Shown here one piece after another: positions 34,256-43,476 of a DNA stretch of 64,000 nucleotides. Every line of letters begins with the position of its first letter. The stretch's first letter is position 1. Under the pieces are notes generated by a model. The model worked only from the letters and a program-made list of their open reading frames with translations. It had not been told where the DNA came from and made no database searches. A program made the position numbers and the translations under genes. Origin of the DNA: Bacillota bacterium (lineage in GTDB: Bacteria; Armatimonadota; HRBIN16); NCBI GenBank assembly GCA_023511455.1, contig JAIMBJ010000010.1, forward strand, positions 31,277 to 95,276, given 5' to 3'.

Positions 34256-34923
34256 ATGGAACTGGATGCGGATGTCTATTCTGCGATTGCCCATTTCGAC
34301 ACCGTGATGCAACAGCTGGATGTTCGCTACGCCCTAGTGGGTTCAGTGGCTCGCTATCTTTACGGGGAACCCAGGTCTTATTGCGGGGACATCGACTTTG
34401 TGGCTGACCTGAACGTCTCGCACCTCGAGCCACTATGTCAGATTTTGGATACAAAAGCCAACCAGATTTTACCCTCTCCCCTCGATATGTTGTGCGAATG
34501 GTTTTCGGAGGAGGTCCTTGAAAGCACCCGCGATCGTTGCATGTGCTAGGCGGATTACATCTGGCTCTCACATCGAGGCGAGAAGCGAACCATCTCCATT
34601 CATGTGTACATTGCCCATAACTACCCTTCACGGGGAGCTGTCTGCAACGGGCACAGCGGTACATCGTCCGTCCTACCCTAAGGACAGTCACATACCTGCC
34701 GCGCGTGGAAGACCTCTTGATTGGTGAGGTAGCTTGGTTTTTAGATCGAGACCGGAAGGAGTGGACTCAATTACGCGACAGGTGGCAACCCCTGTGTGAT
34801 AGCTTCAACCTCAGTCTTGACCGCATCTTCACGCGGGCAGAACATTACCAGAAGAAGGAGGGACACATATACAAGCATGGTGGCGTACTCCCCGTACAGT
34901 GCAGGCATCAAAAAGCGGCATAA
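34256..34923 (+). pseudogene. Decayed nucleotidyltransferase-like gene
   Basis: A good ribosome site (AAGGAGGG) precedes ATG 34256. The first 97 codons give RYALVGSVARYLYGEP and then GDIDFVADL, the GS...DxD pattern of nucleotidyltransferase-fold proteins linked to antitoxin or resistance functions. An in-frame TAG stops it at 34547-34549. The same frame then continues with ADYIWLSHRGEKRTISIHVY, and a frameshift at about 34640-34690 leads to RTVTYLPRVEDLLIGEVAWF in another frame, ending at 34923. The pieces read as one damaged gene of about 220 codons. The first lesion is TAG, so selenocysteine recoding cannot rescue it. Confidence 0.65.
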
Positions 34924-34950
34924 TTTTTTGAAAAATCCCCTGAAAACCCC

Positions 34951-34980
34951 TTGACACCCCTATATGTTGTGTGATATAAA
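34951..34980 (+). promoter_or_regulatory. nrdR-nrdJ promoter
   Basis: TTGACA (34951-34956), an 18-base spacer and TATAAA (34975-34980). The NrdR box occupies nearly the whole spacer. Confidence 0.8.
34957..34972 (+). promoter_or_regulatory. NrdR box
   Basis: CCCCTATATGTTGTGT matches the NrdR consensus ACACWATATATWGTGT at 13 of 16 positions. It lies between the -35 and -10 boxes of the nrdR promoter, so bound NrdR would block RNA polymerase. This predicts self-repression and co-control of nrdJ. Confidence 0.75.
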
Positions 34981-34984
34981 TGGA

Positions 34985-35005
34985 GTTGCCCAATATCTGG
35001 GCAAC
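34985..35005. promoter_or_regulatory. Perfect palindrome in the nrdR leader, possible second NrdR site
   Basis: Arms GTTGCCCA and TGGGCAAC flank ATATC. The centre lies about 30.5 bp from the centre of the NrdR box, close to the three-helical-turn spacing at which NrdR boxes usually occur in pairs. Only the core (C-x-ATAT) fits the consensus, so it may instead be a leader hairpin just before the ribosome site. Confidence 0.5.
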
Positions 35006-35037
35006 AACCCCATTGCCGGCAAGGGGGGAATGACAAC

Positions 35038-35502
35038 GTGAAGTGCCCATATTGCGGTCACCCCGAGGACAGGGTGCTTGACTCGCGCCCGATACGCGAT
35101 GGCGAGGCCATTAAGCGACGGCGTGAATGCCTGGCGTGCGGTCGGCGCTTCACCACCTTTGAGGAGATTGAGGAGCTCAAACTGATGGTGGTGAAGAACG
35201 ACGGACGGCGGGAACCGTTTGACCGCAACAAGGTATTGCGCGGGATGCAGGTCGCCTGCGAGAAGCGCCCTATCTCTATCGATGCCCTCGAGGAGATCGC
35301 CAACGACATCGAGCAGGTGCTCATCAATCGCGGAGAGCGCGAGGTGAAGTCCTCAGAGATTGGCGAGCTGGTGATGGAACGGCTCAAGCAGCTGGACCAG
35401 GTAGCGTACGTGCGCTTCGCCTCCGTATACCGCCAGTTTGAGGACGCCACGCAGTTCCGCGAGCTGGTGAACATGCTCACTCGCCAGCGGCGGCAAAAAT
35501 AG
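35038..35502 (+). CDS. nrdR: Transcriptional repressor NrdR
   Basis: NrdR senses ATP/dATP and represses ribonucleotide reductase genes. The 154-residue protein has the zinc ribbon C3, C6, C31, C34 (CPYC and CLAC), RRRECLACGRRFTTFE, and an ATP-cone (about 49-139, with VVKNDGRREPFDRNKV). The start is GTG 35038 after an AGGGGGGAA site. It precedes the reductase nrdJ by 45 bases, the target it is expected to regulate. Confidence 0.97.
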   Translation: MKCPYCGHPEDRVLDSRPIRDGEAIKRRRECLACGRRFTTFEEIEELKLMVVKNDGRREPFDRNKVLRGMQVACEKRPISIDALEEIANDIEQVLINRGEREVKSSEIGELVMERLKQLDQVAYVRFASVYRQFEDATQFRELVNMLTRQRRQK

Positions 35503-35547
35503 CGCCGCACCGATGTTCAGCTTTGAATAAGGAGGAGTGTTTGATTC

Positions 35548-38325
35548 ATGGAACCGACGAAGCAGCACTTCGAACTGGAGATTATCGAGGAGACCTCCCC
35601 GCCGGCAGAAGATGCGGCAGGTGTCGTTCAGGAGAAGCCTGCACCCGGCTTGCGCTTTGAGCGGTTTTTCACTCGCCCCGGCGTGCATCCTTTCGACGAG
35701 GTGCGCTGGGAGCTGCGCACCGCTTCCATTACCGGCGAGCGCGGAGAGGTGGTCTTCGAGCAGAAAGACGTGGAGGTGCCGGAGTTCTGGAGCCAGCTGG
35801 CGACCAACGTGGTGGCTTCCAAGTACTTCCGGGGTCTGCTGGGAAGCCCCCAGCGGGAACGCAGCGTCCGACAGCTCATCTCCCGTGTCGCCGACACCAT
35901 CGCCGCATGGGGGCGCAAAGACGGATACTTCGCCTCCGAAGAGGACGCCGATACCTTTCACAAAGAACTCATCCACCTTTTGCTGATGCAAAAAGCTTCC
36001 TTCAACAGCCCCGTGTGGTTCAACGTGGGCGTGCCCGGAGAGCGCCCGCAAGCCAGCGCGTGCTTCATCAACTCCGTCGAGGACAGCATGGAGAGCATTC
36101 TGGACCTGGTGAAGACGGAGGGGATGCTGTTCAAGTACGGCTCGGGCACGGGCACCAACTTCTCGCGCCTGCGCTCCTCGCGCGAGCATTTGCAGGGTGG
36201 TGGCACAGCATCGGGACCTGTCTCTTTCATGCGGGGTTTCGACGCCTTCGCCGGGGTCATCAAGAGCGGTGGCAAAACGCGCCGCGCCGCCAAGATGGTC
36301 ATCCTCAATGCCGACCATCCGGACATCCTCGCCTTCATCCGTAGCAAGGCGGAGGAGGAGAAGAAGGCGTGGGCGCTCATCGAAGCGGGCTATGACGGCA
36401 ACTTCAACGTGCCGGGCGGCGCCTACGACAGCGTCTCCTACCAGAACGCCAACCATTCGGTGCGCGTGAGCGACGCCTTTATGGAAGCCGCCCTCAAAGG
36501 ACTGCCCTGGCAGACGCGATATGTGACCACCGGCGAGGTCGCAGACACCTACAACGCGCGCGACCTGCTGCGCGAAATCGCCGAGGCGACCTGGATTTGC
36601 GGCGACCCCGGCTTGCAATATGACGACACCATCAACCGCTGGCACACCTGCAAGAACACCGACCGTATCTACGCCAGCAACCCCTGCAGCGAGTTTGTCT
36701 TTCTGGACGACACCTCCTGCAACCTCGCCAGCCTGAACCTCATGGCGTTCCGCAAGCCGGATGGCGAGTTCGACGTCGAGGCGTTCCGCCACGCGGTGCG
36801 CATCATGATTACCGCGCAGGAGATTATCGTGGATAACGCCGCCTACCCCACGCCCAAAATCACCCAGAACAGCCACGATTACCGCCCGCTGGGGCTGGGC
36901 TATGCGAACCTGGGTGCCCTGCTAATGGCGCGGGGCCTGCCTTACGACAGCGACGCCGGACGCGCCTATGCTGCAGCCATCACCGCCATCATGACCGGGG
37001 AGGCATATACCCAGTCTGCTGTCATTGCACGCGATTGCGGCGGACCCTTCCCCGGCTTCGCCCGAAACCGCGAGCCGATGCTGGAGGTCATCCGCATGCA
37101 CCGCGCCCATCTGGATAAGATGGAGGCGAAAGAGACCGTGCCGCCCCAACTGTTGCGTGCCGCTTACGAGTGCTGGGATAACGCCCTTTCGCTGGGCGAG
37201 CAGTTCGGTTACCGAAACGCACAGGTGACCGTGCTCGCGCCTACCGGCACCATCGCCTTCATGATGGACTGCGATACCACCGGCGTGGAACCCGATATCG
37301 CTCTGGTGAAGTACAAGACGCTGGTGGGCGGCGGCATGATGAAGATTGTCAATCGCACCGTGCCCGAAGCGTTGCAGCGACTGGGCTACTCGCAGGAGCA
37401 GATCGAGGACATCATGGCGTACATCGAACGCACCGATACCATCGAGGGCGCGCCGCACCTCAAGCCCGAGCACCTGCCGGTGTTCGACTGCGCTTTCAAA
37501 CCCGCCAACGGTCAGCGCAGCATCCACTACATGGGGCACATCAAGATGATGGGCGCGGTGCAACCCTTCCTGTCGGGCGCGATTTCCAAGACGGTGAACA
37601 TGCCCAACGACGCCACGGTGGAAGACATCATGGAGGCGTTAATCGAGGCGTGGAAGCTGGGCGTGAAAGCCATCGCCATCTACCGCGACGGCTCCAAGCG
37701 TACGCAGCCGTTGAGCACCAAGAAAACCAGCGAACAGCTGGAGAAACAGCCGCAGGAGGCGCGCCCGGTGCGCCGTAAACTACCCGACGAGCGGCAGAGC
37801 ATCACCCACAAGTTCAGTGTGGGTGGGCACGAGGGATACATTACCGTGGGGCTATACCCCGATGGCAAGCCGGGCGAGATTTTCATCACCATGAGCAAGG
37901 AAGGCTCGGTGGTATCGGGGCTGATGGACAGCTTCGCCACAGCCATCTCGCTCGCGCTGCAGTATGGCGTGCCGCTGGAGACGCTGGTGAACAAGTTCGC
38001 GCACATGCGCTTCGAGCCGTCGGGCGTCACCAACAACCCGCAAATTCGCTTCGCCAAGTCCATCATGGACTACATCTTCCGGTGGCTCGCGCTGAAGTTC
38101 CTCCCGCCAGAGCAACAGCCGGCGAGCGAGGTAACGTCAATTGAAAACCACACCGGTCTTGCCGAAAAAGTGTCGGAGCCTGCACGAACCTTGCGCGCCG
38201 CCGAACAGCTGGTTTTCCAGCTTCAGGCGGATGCGCCTCCCTGCCCGGAATGTGGCTCCATTATGGTGCGTAATGGCGCGTGTTACAAGTGCCTGAACTG
38301 TGGCGCAACTTCGGGATGCTCTTAA
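35548..38325 (+). CDS. nrdJ: Vitamin B12-dependent ribonucleoside-diphosphate reductase
   Basis: This 925-residue class II reductase makes deoxynucleotides with adenosylcobalamin and works with or without oxygen. Visible motifs are SFNSPVWFNVGVPGE near 150, the loop PCSEFVFLDDTSCNLASLNL, APTGTIAFMMDCDTTGVEPD, and the C-terminal Cys tail (CPECG, CYKCLNCG) that re-reduces the active-site disulfide. AAGGAGGAG precedes the start. No class I or III reductase genes are nearby. It lies in an operon with nrdR and ends in a strong terminator. Confidence 0.96.
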   Translation: MEPTKQHFELEIIEETSPPAEDAAGVVQEKPAPGLRFERFFTRPGVHPFDEVRWELRTASITGERGEVVFEQKDVEVPEFWSQLATNVVASKYFRGLLGSPQRERSVRQLISRVADTIAAWGRKDGYFASEEDADTFHKELIHLLLMQKASFNSPVWFNVGVPGERPQASACFINSVEDSMESILDLVKTEGMLFKYGSGTGTNFSRLRSSREHLQGGGTASGPVSFMRGFDAFAGVIKSGGKTRRAAKMVILNADHPDILAFIRSKAEEEKKAWALIEAGYDGNFNVPGGAYDSVSYQNANHSVRVSDAFMEAALKGLPWQTRYVTTGEVADTYNARDLLREIAEATWICGDPGLQYDDTINRWHTCKNTDRIYASNPCSEFVFLDDTSCNLASLNLMAFRKPDGEFDVEAFRHAVRIMITAQEIIVDNAAYPTPKITQNSHDYRPLGLGYANLGALLMARGLPYDSDAGRAYAAAITAIMTGEAYTQSAVIARDCGGPFPGFARNREPMLEVIRMHRAHLDKMEAKETVPPQLLRAAYECWDNALSLGEQFGYRNAQVTVLAPTGTIAFMMDCDTTGVEPDIALVKYKTLVGGGMMKIVNRTVPEALQRLGYSQEQIEDIMAYIERTDTIEGAPHLKPEHLPVFDCAFKPANGQRSIHYMGHIKMMGAVQPFLSGAISKTVNMPNDATVEDIMEALIEAWKLGVKAIAIYRDGSKRTQPLSTKKTSEQLEKQPQEARPVRRKLPDERQSITHKFSVGGHEGYITVGLYPDGKPGEIFITMSKEGSVVSGLMDSFATAISLALQYGVPLETLVNKFAHMRFEPSGVTNNPQIRFAKSIMDYIFRWLALKFLPPEQQPASEVTSIENHTGLAEKVSEPARTLRAAEQLVFQLQADAPPCPECGSIMVRNGACYKCLNCGATSGCS

Positions 38326-38343
38326 TAACCGGGCTGCCACATT

Positions 38344-38382
38344 GGTTGCGAGGGTGGCGGCACCCTCGCAACCCCTTTTTCC
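38344..38382 (+). terminator. Terminator after nrdJ
   Basis: A perfect 13-bp stem (GGTTGCGAGGGTG with CACCCTCGCAACC), loop GCGG, followed by CCTTTTTCC. The ribosome site of the next gene follows immediately. Confidence 0.9.
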
Positions 38383-38398
38383 TTTCAGGAGGTAGCTG

Positions 38399-38782
38399 AT
38401 GTTTCGGGTGATTGGAGTGGAAACGGGGGACCATCCGCGCAGAGAGTTTGTGGTCATCCGCAATCAGTCTCTGCGTTATGAGAACCTGCGCGGCTGGGCG
38501 GTGACCGACGAGAGCTACTTCTGCGCCGACCCACGCACGCTGGCAGACCGCCTCTACATCTTTCGCGAGGAGCTGATGGTGGAGCCGGGCGCATACGTGG
38601 CGCTTTGCACCGGCGTGGGAGAGAACCACTGGGCACGCGCCGCGGATGGCAGAGATGTCTATGTGGTCTACTGGGGCAGAGAAAGGTGCATCTGGCGCGA
38701 TAGCCAGCGCGTGATGTTGATTCAGGTGGCGCATGTCGCGCCTTCCACCGTCATGCCCCGACAGACCCCATCCCCTCGGTAA
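38399..38782 (+). CDS. Small lamin-tail-like domain protein
   Basis: This 127-residue soluble beta protein contains FVVIRNQSLRYENLRGWAVTD, then LYIFREELMVEPGAYVALCTGVGENHW and DVYVVYWGRERCIW. The order resembles an isolated lamin-tail (LTD) domain, a small immunoglobulin-like fold often appended to secreted nucleases, but here it is alone and lacks a signal peptide. AGGAGGT precedes the ATG. The nrdJ terminator lies just upstream, so expression would need read-through or its own promoter. Function unknown. Confidence 0.6.
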   Translation: MFRVIGVETGDHPRREFVVIRNQSLRYENLRGWAVTDESYFCADPRTLADRLYIFREELMVEPGAYVALCTGVGENHWARAADGRDVYVVYWGRERCIWRDSQRVMLIQVAHVAPSTVMPRQTPSPR

Positions 38783-38896
38783 GCCTGCCTCTCGCTGTAA
38801 AGGTTGCCAGGCAGCACCTCTGCGGCTGCGTTTACCTCTACACCTGTAGACACCTCGCCCGTTACCGCCTATAATTACAGAGGGAGGTTTTTAGCC

Positions 38897-39499
38897 ATGC
38901 ACAGTTTGTTCCAGTGGGCAATGGGGATGGTTGAAGCCTATGGGCTCACCGGTCTGTTCGTGGTGGCTTTTATCGAGTCGTCCTTTTTTCCAGTTCCACC
39001 CGACGTGCTGATGATTGGTCTGGTGTTAACGCCTAACGCGCCTTCCACATCGCTGGTGGCAACGGTCTGCACGGTGGGTAGCGTGCTGGGCGCAGTGCTG
39101 GGATGGGTTATCGGCGCATACGGCGGTTATCCGCTGGTGCACCGCTGGTTTGGGGAAGAAAAGGTGCAACGGGTAGAGCAGCTGTATAACCGCTACGGGG
39201 TGTATGCGGTTTTCATCGCAGCATTTACCCCTATTCCCTACAAGGTGTTCACCATTGCCAGTGGGGTGTTTCGTTTCAACATCGTGGCGATGATGCTGGC
39301 GAGCGTGGTGGGCAGGGGCATGCGCTTCTTCCTAGTGGCGTATCTGGCGCAGTGGTTCGGCAGGGAAGTGCTGAAGCGTCTGGACGTGGCGATGGTGGTG
39401 CTTTTGCTTGCTGTGGCAGCAGGAGGGCTGGGCTACGCCTACTGGAGGAACCGCCGGCAGGCGGCTCGCGGTGTGGAACAACAGGATATGTCCCTCTGA
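38897..39499 (+). CDS. DedA-family membrane protein
   Basis: This 200-residue integral membrane protein of the DedA/VTT family (SNARE-associated) has a phospholipid-flippase-type fold linked to membrane homeostasis. It shows ESSFFPVPPDVLMIGL near residue 28, ...RYGVYAVFIAAFTPIPYKVFTIASGVFR and VVGRGMRFFLVAYLAQWFG, the usual DedA landmarks. I start at ATG 38897 after GGGAGGT; an upstream open stretch to 38804 is not supported. A TATAAT at 38870-38875 precedes it. Confidence 0.9.
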   Translation: MHSLFQWAMGMVEAYGLTGLFVVAFIESSFFPVPPDVLMIGLVLTPNAPSTSLVATVCTVGSVLGAVLGWVIGAYGGYPLVHRWFGEEKVQRVEQLYNRYGVYAVFIAAFTPIPYKVFTIASGVFRFNIVAMMLASVVGRGMRFFLVAYLAQWFGREVLKRLDVAMVVLLLAVAAGGLGYAYWRNRRQAARGVEQQDMSL

Positions 39500-39555
39500 A
39501 AACCCTCGGTGCTGTTGCTGCAAGCGAAATAACCCTGCAGAAACCCTCCACGTTG

Positions 39556-39590
39556 CCTGGCGGGAGCGTGCGCGCCCCGCCGGGTTTTTA
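39556..39590 (+). terminator. Terminator after the DedA gene
   Basis: The stem CTGGCGGG with CCCGCCGG (one G-U pair) has a short GC-rich loop and is followed by GTTTTTA. It overlaps the stop codon of the convergent gene at 39588. Confidence 0.75.
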
Positions 39591-42500
39591 CCTTACCTGC
39601 ACCACGCAGCCCACTCCGTGCGGTGGCAAACTCAGCTCCAGTATGGCTTTGCCTCCTGAAATAGCTGGCTGTAGCGGCTTGCCGTTCCATGCATCCAGAT
39701 AGCGTGCACCCGGCACATGGGGTACCGCTATCACTTTCCCCTTCACACTGCGCCAGCTGGCGTTGTAAAGCGTCCAGACGTTCTTACGCCCGTCGGCAGA
39801 GGTAAAGCGGTTCGCAAACACACCATCCTGCAGGGTGGGCACCAGCGGTTCGCAGCGGTCACCGGCGAAGGCGTCGGCGTGCTCGCGCAGGATACGGATA
39901 CACCTGCGCAGGGTCGCCAGCGTTTCGGGAGTGAACCATGTATCAGGGTCACCTTGCAGCCAGTAGCCGTCGCCGTTGAAGAACACCTGCAGCACCGCCT
40001 CCTCGTTGCTGCCAGTCGGGTAGTCGCAGACCACAATCTGGAACACCTTGAAGTCGGGAAAGGCGAATCTCGACAGACGCAGCGGCATGGGTGTCCAGTT
40101 TCGGGCGACGGTCTGGTAATAGTTAATGGCGTAGTCGAAACTGCCGTCCTGCAGGATGGTATGGATATCCGGCGGGAAGTTCTCCGTGTAAAGTACCGTT
40201 TCGGGGTCCAACACCTCGCGGAGGCTACGGGTCATTTTCCCCTCGGCGGGCAAAAGGTGCCAGCCCACGGGATGCTCGTGTCCCTGCGCGAAGCAGTCAC
40301 GATCGCCGAAACCGAACTCGTCGATGTAAAAACCCATGGCGCCTGTCTGCGCACTGACGCGCCGGTAGGTCTGTGTCAGATATCGTCGCCAGCCCTCTGC
40401 TCCGGGACACATGAAGAATTCTGACGACTGCGGCGCCCAGCGAAGCACCTGTCCTTCACGCCCACGCCAGCCCCACTCCTGCAGATGCGCTTGAGCCACT
40501 TTCGACCGCTCGTCCACCAGATAGCCCTCGATGTACAGTCCCACCGGTACGCCCTGTGCCTGTGTTGCCTGCACTGCCTGCCGAAAAGCATCCGCCGAGG
40601 AAAGGGGATTCCCCCACGGGTCGTAGTCTCCCACTCGTCCCAGAGGAGTCGTTCCCCAGTCGAAGATATGCAAATAGTCACAGGCACCGAAAGCCTTCCG
40701 CGCCAGTGCGATGCGCTCCTCGAAATGATAGGTCTGGCTGCCGGGGTCGTACAGCCCCTCGGCTATATAGTCCTGCCGGAAAGCAAAAGCTTTTCGGAAC
40801 CACTGCTTGCGGGGTGCGAGGGGACGATACCATGTCTCTACCCACTTCCGGTAGTGTGCGAAAGTCTCCCTCCAGTCGCCCGGATGCGCAAACAATTCTA
40901 TCTGCAGCTCTTTACCTTCGCCGGGCTGAAGCGGGTCGCAACGCCACTCGGTGGATACAGTGGTTACCGTGCCCCGACGTAACAGGTGCAGGTAGCGGTC
41001 GGTACCCGTCAGGTCGGTCATCAGCACGCCGACGCCGGCACCCAGCTGGTGGTTGCTCAGGTCCAGCATTTGCAGGGGCATGGTACCGCTGTAGCGAAAC
41101 CGCCAGTCGCCATCGCGGTCGCTGATGAGCAGGGTGCGCAGAGGATAGGCGTATACATCTCCATCGCCGATGCGGAACGTCCATCCGTACGGCAGAGAGA
41201 CAATCCAGCGATGAGAGCTATCCCTGCGGTTCAGGATGGTTGCTGTGAGCCGCAGGCGGCTTTCGTCGTCCATCTGCATTTGCAGGATCACAACCGGTAA
41301 ATCTTTGCCTGCGGGAACGCACTCGAACCGCACGGTCCCGGATTGCGCAGAGGTGTTTGCAGCCCGGTAGTCCAGGCTGGTTACCGACATCGTACCATCC
41401 CAGGAGCGCAACGCGAACAGGGGTACCGGTTGCGTCAGGATGTTGCGTCGGATGGGCAGCAGGGAAAACTCTCTCAGCCGGATGCCCTGTACGGTATCTA
41501 TCTGCAGTCGGACGTTCGCGTTTTGTAGAATGAACCCTCCGTTTGTGCTTTTGACCTCTACACGAGACGGCGGATTCCATGTTCCGCGACGCCCGCTCAC
41601 GGGCACTGCAGACGTCCACAGGGCGGGGTCAAAACGCCGTTTGCCCGTGTTCAGGGTAACCGCGCATAGCCCAAACTCTCCAAGGCGCATTCGGTCGCGC
41701 AGCCGAACCTCCCGCAGGACTCTGTTTGCCGGCACCACATACACATTAATGCCTGCTATCACCTCATGCCGCCCGGTTGCGACTCGCAGGGGGAACACCT
41801 CTTCCGTCGTGCCATCCGCATACAGCAGCTGCACCACAAAACGATGTGGATGTTGCACGCGATAGAGTGTGCCCCCACCGTAGGCGGGTTCCTCCCATCG
41901 AGGAAAGTCGGCGGCAAGCAGGAAGTATATCTCGCCCGGCACCTGTCGTTGCAGGGCAGAGGGCAATGGCACAGAGATAACGCCGGTCTCACCTGCTATC
42001 GACACCACGTTGCGCTCGCCAGTAGCTACCCGGAAGGGCACGCCCGCGGCGACCACCAGCTGGTTCCGAAACCGATAGCTGCTCAGGGGCAATCCCGAAG
42101 CCACCTGTTTCAGGCTGAAGTTATAGCGTGCGCTCACGTCTACCGGCAAGAACTTTCCTGCAGCTGCGGAACGTGGCTCGGGCAGGTCGTCTTCGGGGGA
42201 GAGCAGCTGTTCCCGTGGCTGTGAAGCAAACCGGATGGAGCGTATCACCACCTCTGCGTTGGGTTCGCTTGCCTGCACCTGAATAGCCAGTGTGGATAAC
42301 CCTTCCCTGGTCGCCTCCGGTACGCGCGCCACCAGCGTGCGCCATTTGCCCAGAGAGACCACCTCGTTGAGCCGCAGCGGTGTATACTGCTCTTGCGGAA
42401 GGCTGGGTTGCTCGGGTGCCATATAGAGGAAGTAGTCGCTGCTGCTGGCAACGCCTCTGGCGCGGTATTGCACTATCACGTATGGCGTCTCGTGCAGCTG

Positions 42501-43232
42501 CAGGGGAGTCTGCAAATTCAGACTCCATTTCATGCCTCGTCCCGCTTCTGGCACACGCAGGTGCACCCCGTCAGCTCCCGCCACCACCGAAGCCTGCGCG
42601 GAGGGATTGCCCAGCCAGTCAGGTTGCGCTCGCAGACGCCCCAAATCCGACAGAGGCAACACCTGCTCGCGGTACGGCTGGGCTGATTCCTGCTTCGCGG
42701 GCGTGCCCTCTGGCGGCGTGTCACGAAACGAGATGTCGGCGACCACTACCTCTGCGTTTGGCTCTGCCGCCTGCACCTGCAGGGCGATATGTTTCAAGTA
42801 GGGGCGGATCTGCTGCTGGAGCAGGTCAACCGTTGCCCAGTGCCATTCTCCATCGACACGCAGGTCGGAGAGGCGAAGCAGATAGCGCGACGTTTCGGGG
42901 AGGTCACTGCTGTCGTTGAGATAGAGAAAGTAATCGCCCGGATTCGGGTAGATTCCGCGTGCCCGGTAGCGTACTGCCAGGTAGCGAAATCGCTGTGTGT
43001 TCACCCAGTGCGCAGGGCATAACCACTTCATTCCCTTGCCCTCCTCGGGCACCACAAAGCGCAAGCCTTCTCGTGTGGGTTGCACCAGGGCGTTTTGCGA
43101 TGGATTGCCCAGCCAGCCCGGCATGGGTCGCCAAAGGGCGGGTTGACCTGCATCCACTCGCCAGCCGACTTGTCCATGCGCAGTGGCTGTTAGCACCAGC
43201 AGTACCGTCACTATCTTCACAATCTTTCCCAT
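39588..43232 (-). CDS. Very large secreted protein with TIM-barrel glycosidase-like region (DUF6259-like)
   Basis: The 1214-residue exported protein has the signal peptide MGKIVKIVTVLLVLTATAHG. Two homologous N-terminal modules follow (about 20-175 and 180-345), each with WLGNPS near its start and AEPNAEVV or SEPNAEVV near its end; they look like carbohydrate-binding beta sandwiches. The C-terminal third resembles a GH-A-like TIM barrel (GVPVGLYIEGYLVDERSKV, GAMGFYIDEFGFGDRDCF, ETVLYTENFPPDIHTIL). That arrangement is typical of DUF6259-type hydrolases, but the match is tentative. It faces the isomerase/hydrolase pair across a 244-bp divergent region. Confidence 0.7.
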   Translation of the reverse strand: MGKIVKIVTVLLVLTATAHGQVGWRVDAGQPALWRPMPGWLGNPSQNALVQPTREGLRFVVPEEGKGMKWLCPAHWVNTQRFRYLAVRYRARGIYPNPGDYFLYLNDSSDLPETSRYLLRLSDLRVDGEWHWATVDLLQQQIRPYLKHIALQVQAAEPNAEVVVADISFRDTPPEGTPAKQESAQPYREQVLPLSDLGRLRAQPDWLGNPSAQASVVAGADGVHLRVPEAGRGMKWSLNLQTPLQLHETPYVIVQYRARGVASSSDYFLYMAPEQPSLPQEQYTPLRLNEVVSLGKWRTLVARVPEATREGLSTLAIQVQASEPNAEVVIRSIRFASQPREQLLSPEDDLPEPRSAAAGKFLPVDVSARYNFSLKQVASGLPLSSYRFRNQLVVAAGVPFRVATGERNVVSIAGETGVISVPLPSALQRQVPGEIYFLLAADFPRWEEPAYGGGTLYRVQHPHRFVVQLLYADGTTEEVFPLRVATGRHEVIAGINVYVVPANRVLREVRLRDRMRLGEFGLCAVTLNTGKRRFDPALWTSAVPVSGRRGTWNPPSRVEVKSTNGGFILQNANVRLQIDTVQGIRLREFSLLPIRRNILTQPVPLFALRSWDGTMSVTSLDYRAANTSAQSGTVRFECVPAGKDLPVVILQMQMDDESRLRLTATILNRRDSSHRWIVSLPYGWTFRIGDGDVYAYPLRTLLISDRDGDWRFRYSGTMPLQMLDLSNHQLGAGVGVLMTDLTGTDRYLHLLRRGTVTTVSTEWRCDPLQPGEGKELQIELFAHPGDWRETFAHYRKWVETWYRPLAPRKQWFRKAFAFRQDYIAEGLYDPGSQTYHFEERIALARKAFGACDYLHIFDWGTTPLGRVGDYDPWGNPLSSADAFRQAVQATQAQGVPVGLYIEGYLVDERSKVAQAHLQEWGWRGREGQVLRWAPQSSEFFMCPGAEGWRRYLTQTYRRVSAQTGAMGFYIDEFGFGDRDCFAQGHEHPVGWHLLPAEGKMTRSLREVLDPETVLYTENFPPDIHTILQDGSFDYAINYYQTVARNWTPMPLRLSRFAFPDFKVFQIVVCDYPTGSNEEAVLQVFFNGDGYWLQGDPDTWFTPETLATLRRCIRILREHADAFAGDRCEPLVPTLQDGVFANRFTSADGRKNVWTLYNASWRSVKGKVIAVPHVPGARYLDAWNGKPLQPAISGGKAILELSLPPHGVGCVVQVR

Positions 43233-43476
43233 TCACTTCCACCTGCCGTGCCCGGTATTCCCCGAGGTTTTCGCCAACTCACCAACCCGGTTCGCAGAGG
43301 TGCTCGGGGTGGGAGTGATTGTTCTCATCAGGAGGCTCACCGTGCAGATTCCTGTTGCGGCAGAGCATATCCCTCCAGCGCAGTGATACAACGGTGCAAC
43401 CGTCTTTTCCTTTGCAGGAACGAAAGGCTCCGTTACGAATCAGAAAACAAAAGCCCGTTATCAGGGAGGATATACC

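Noticed and set aside
34547..34549. Pyrrolysine-type read-through of the TAG in the nucleotidyltransferase remnant
   Set aside because: A later frameshift is still required, so decay is the simpler reading. No supporting system is visible in the window.
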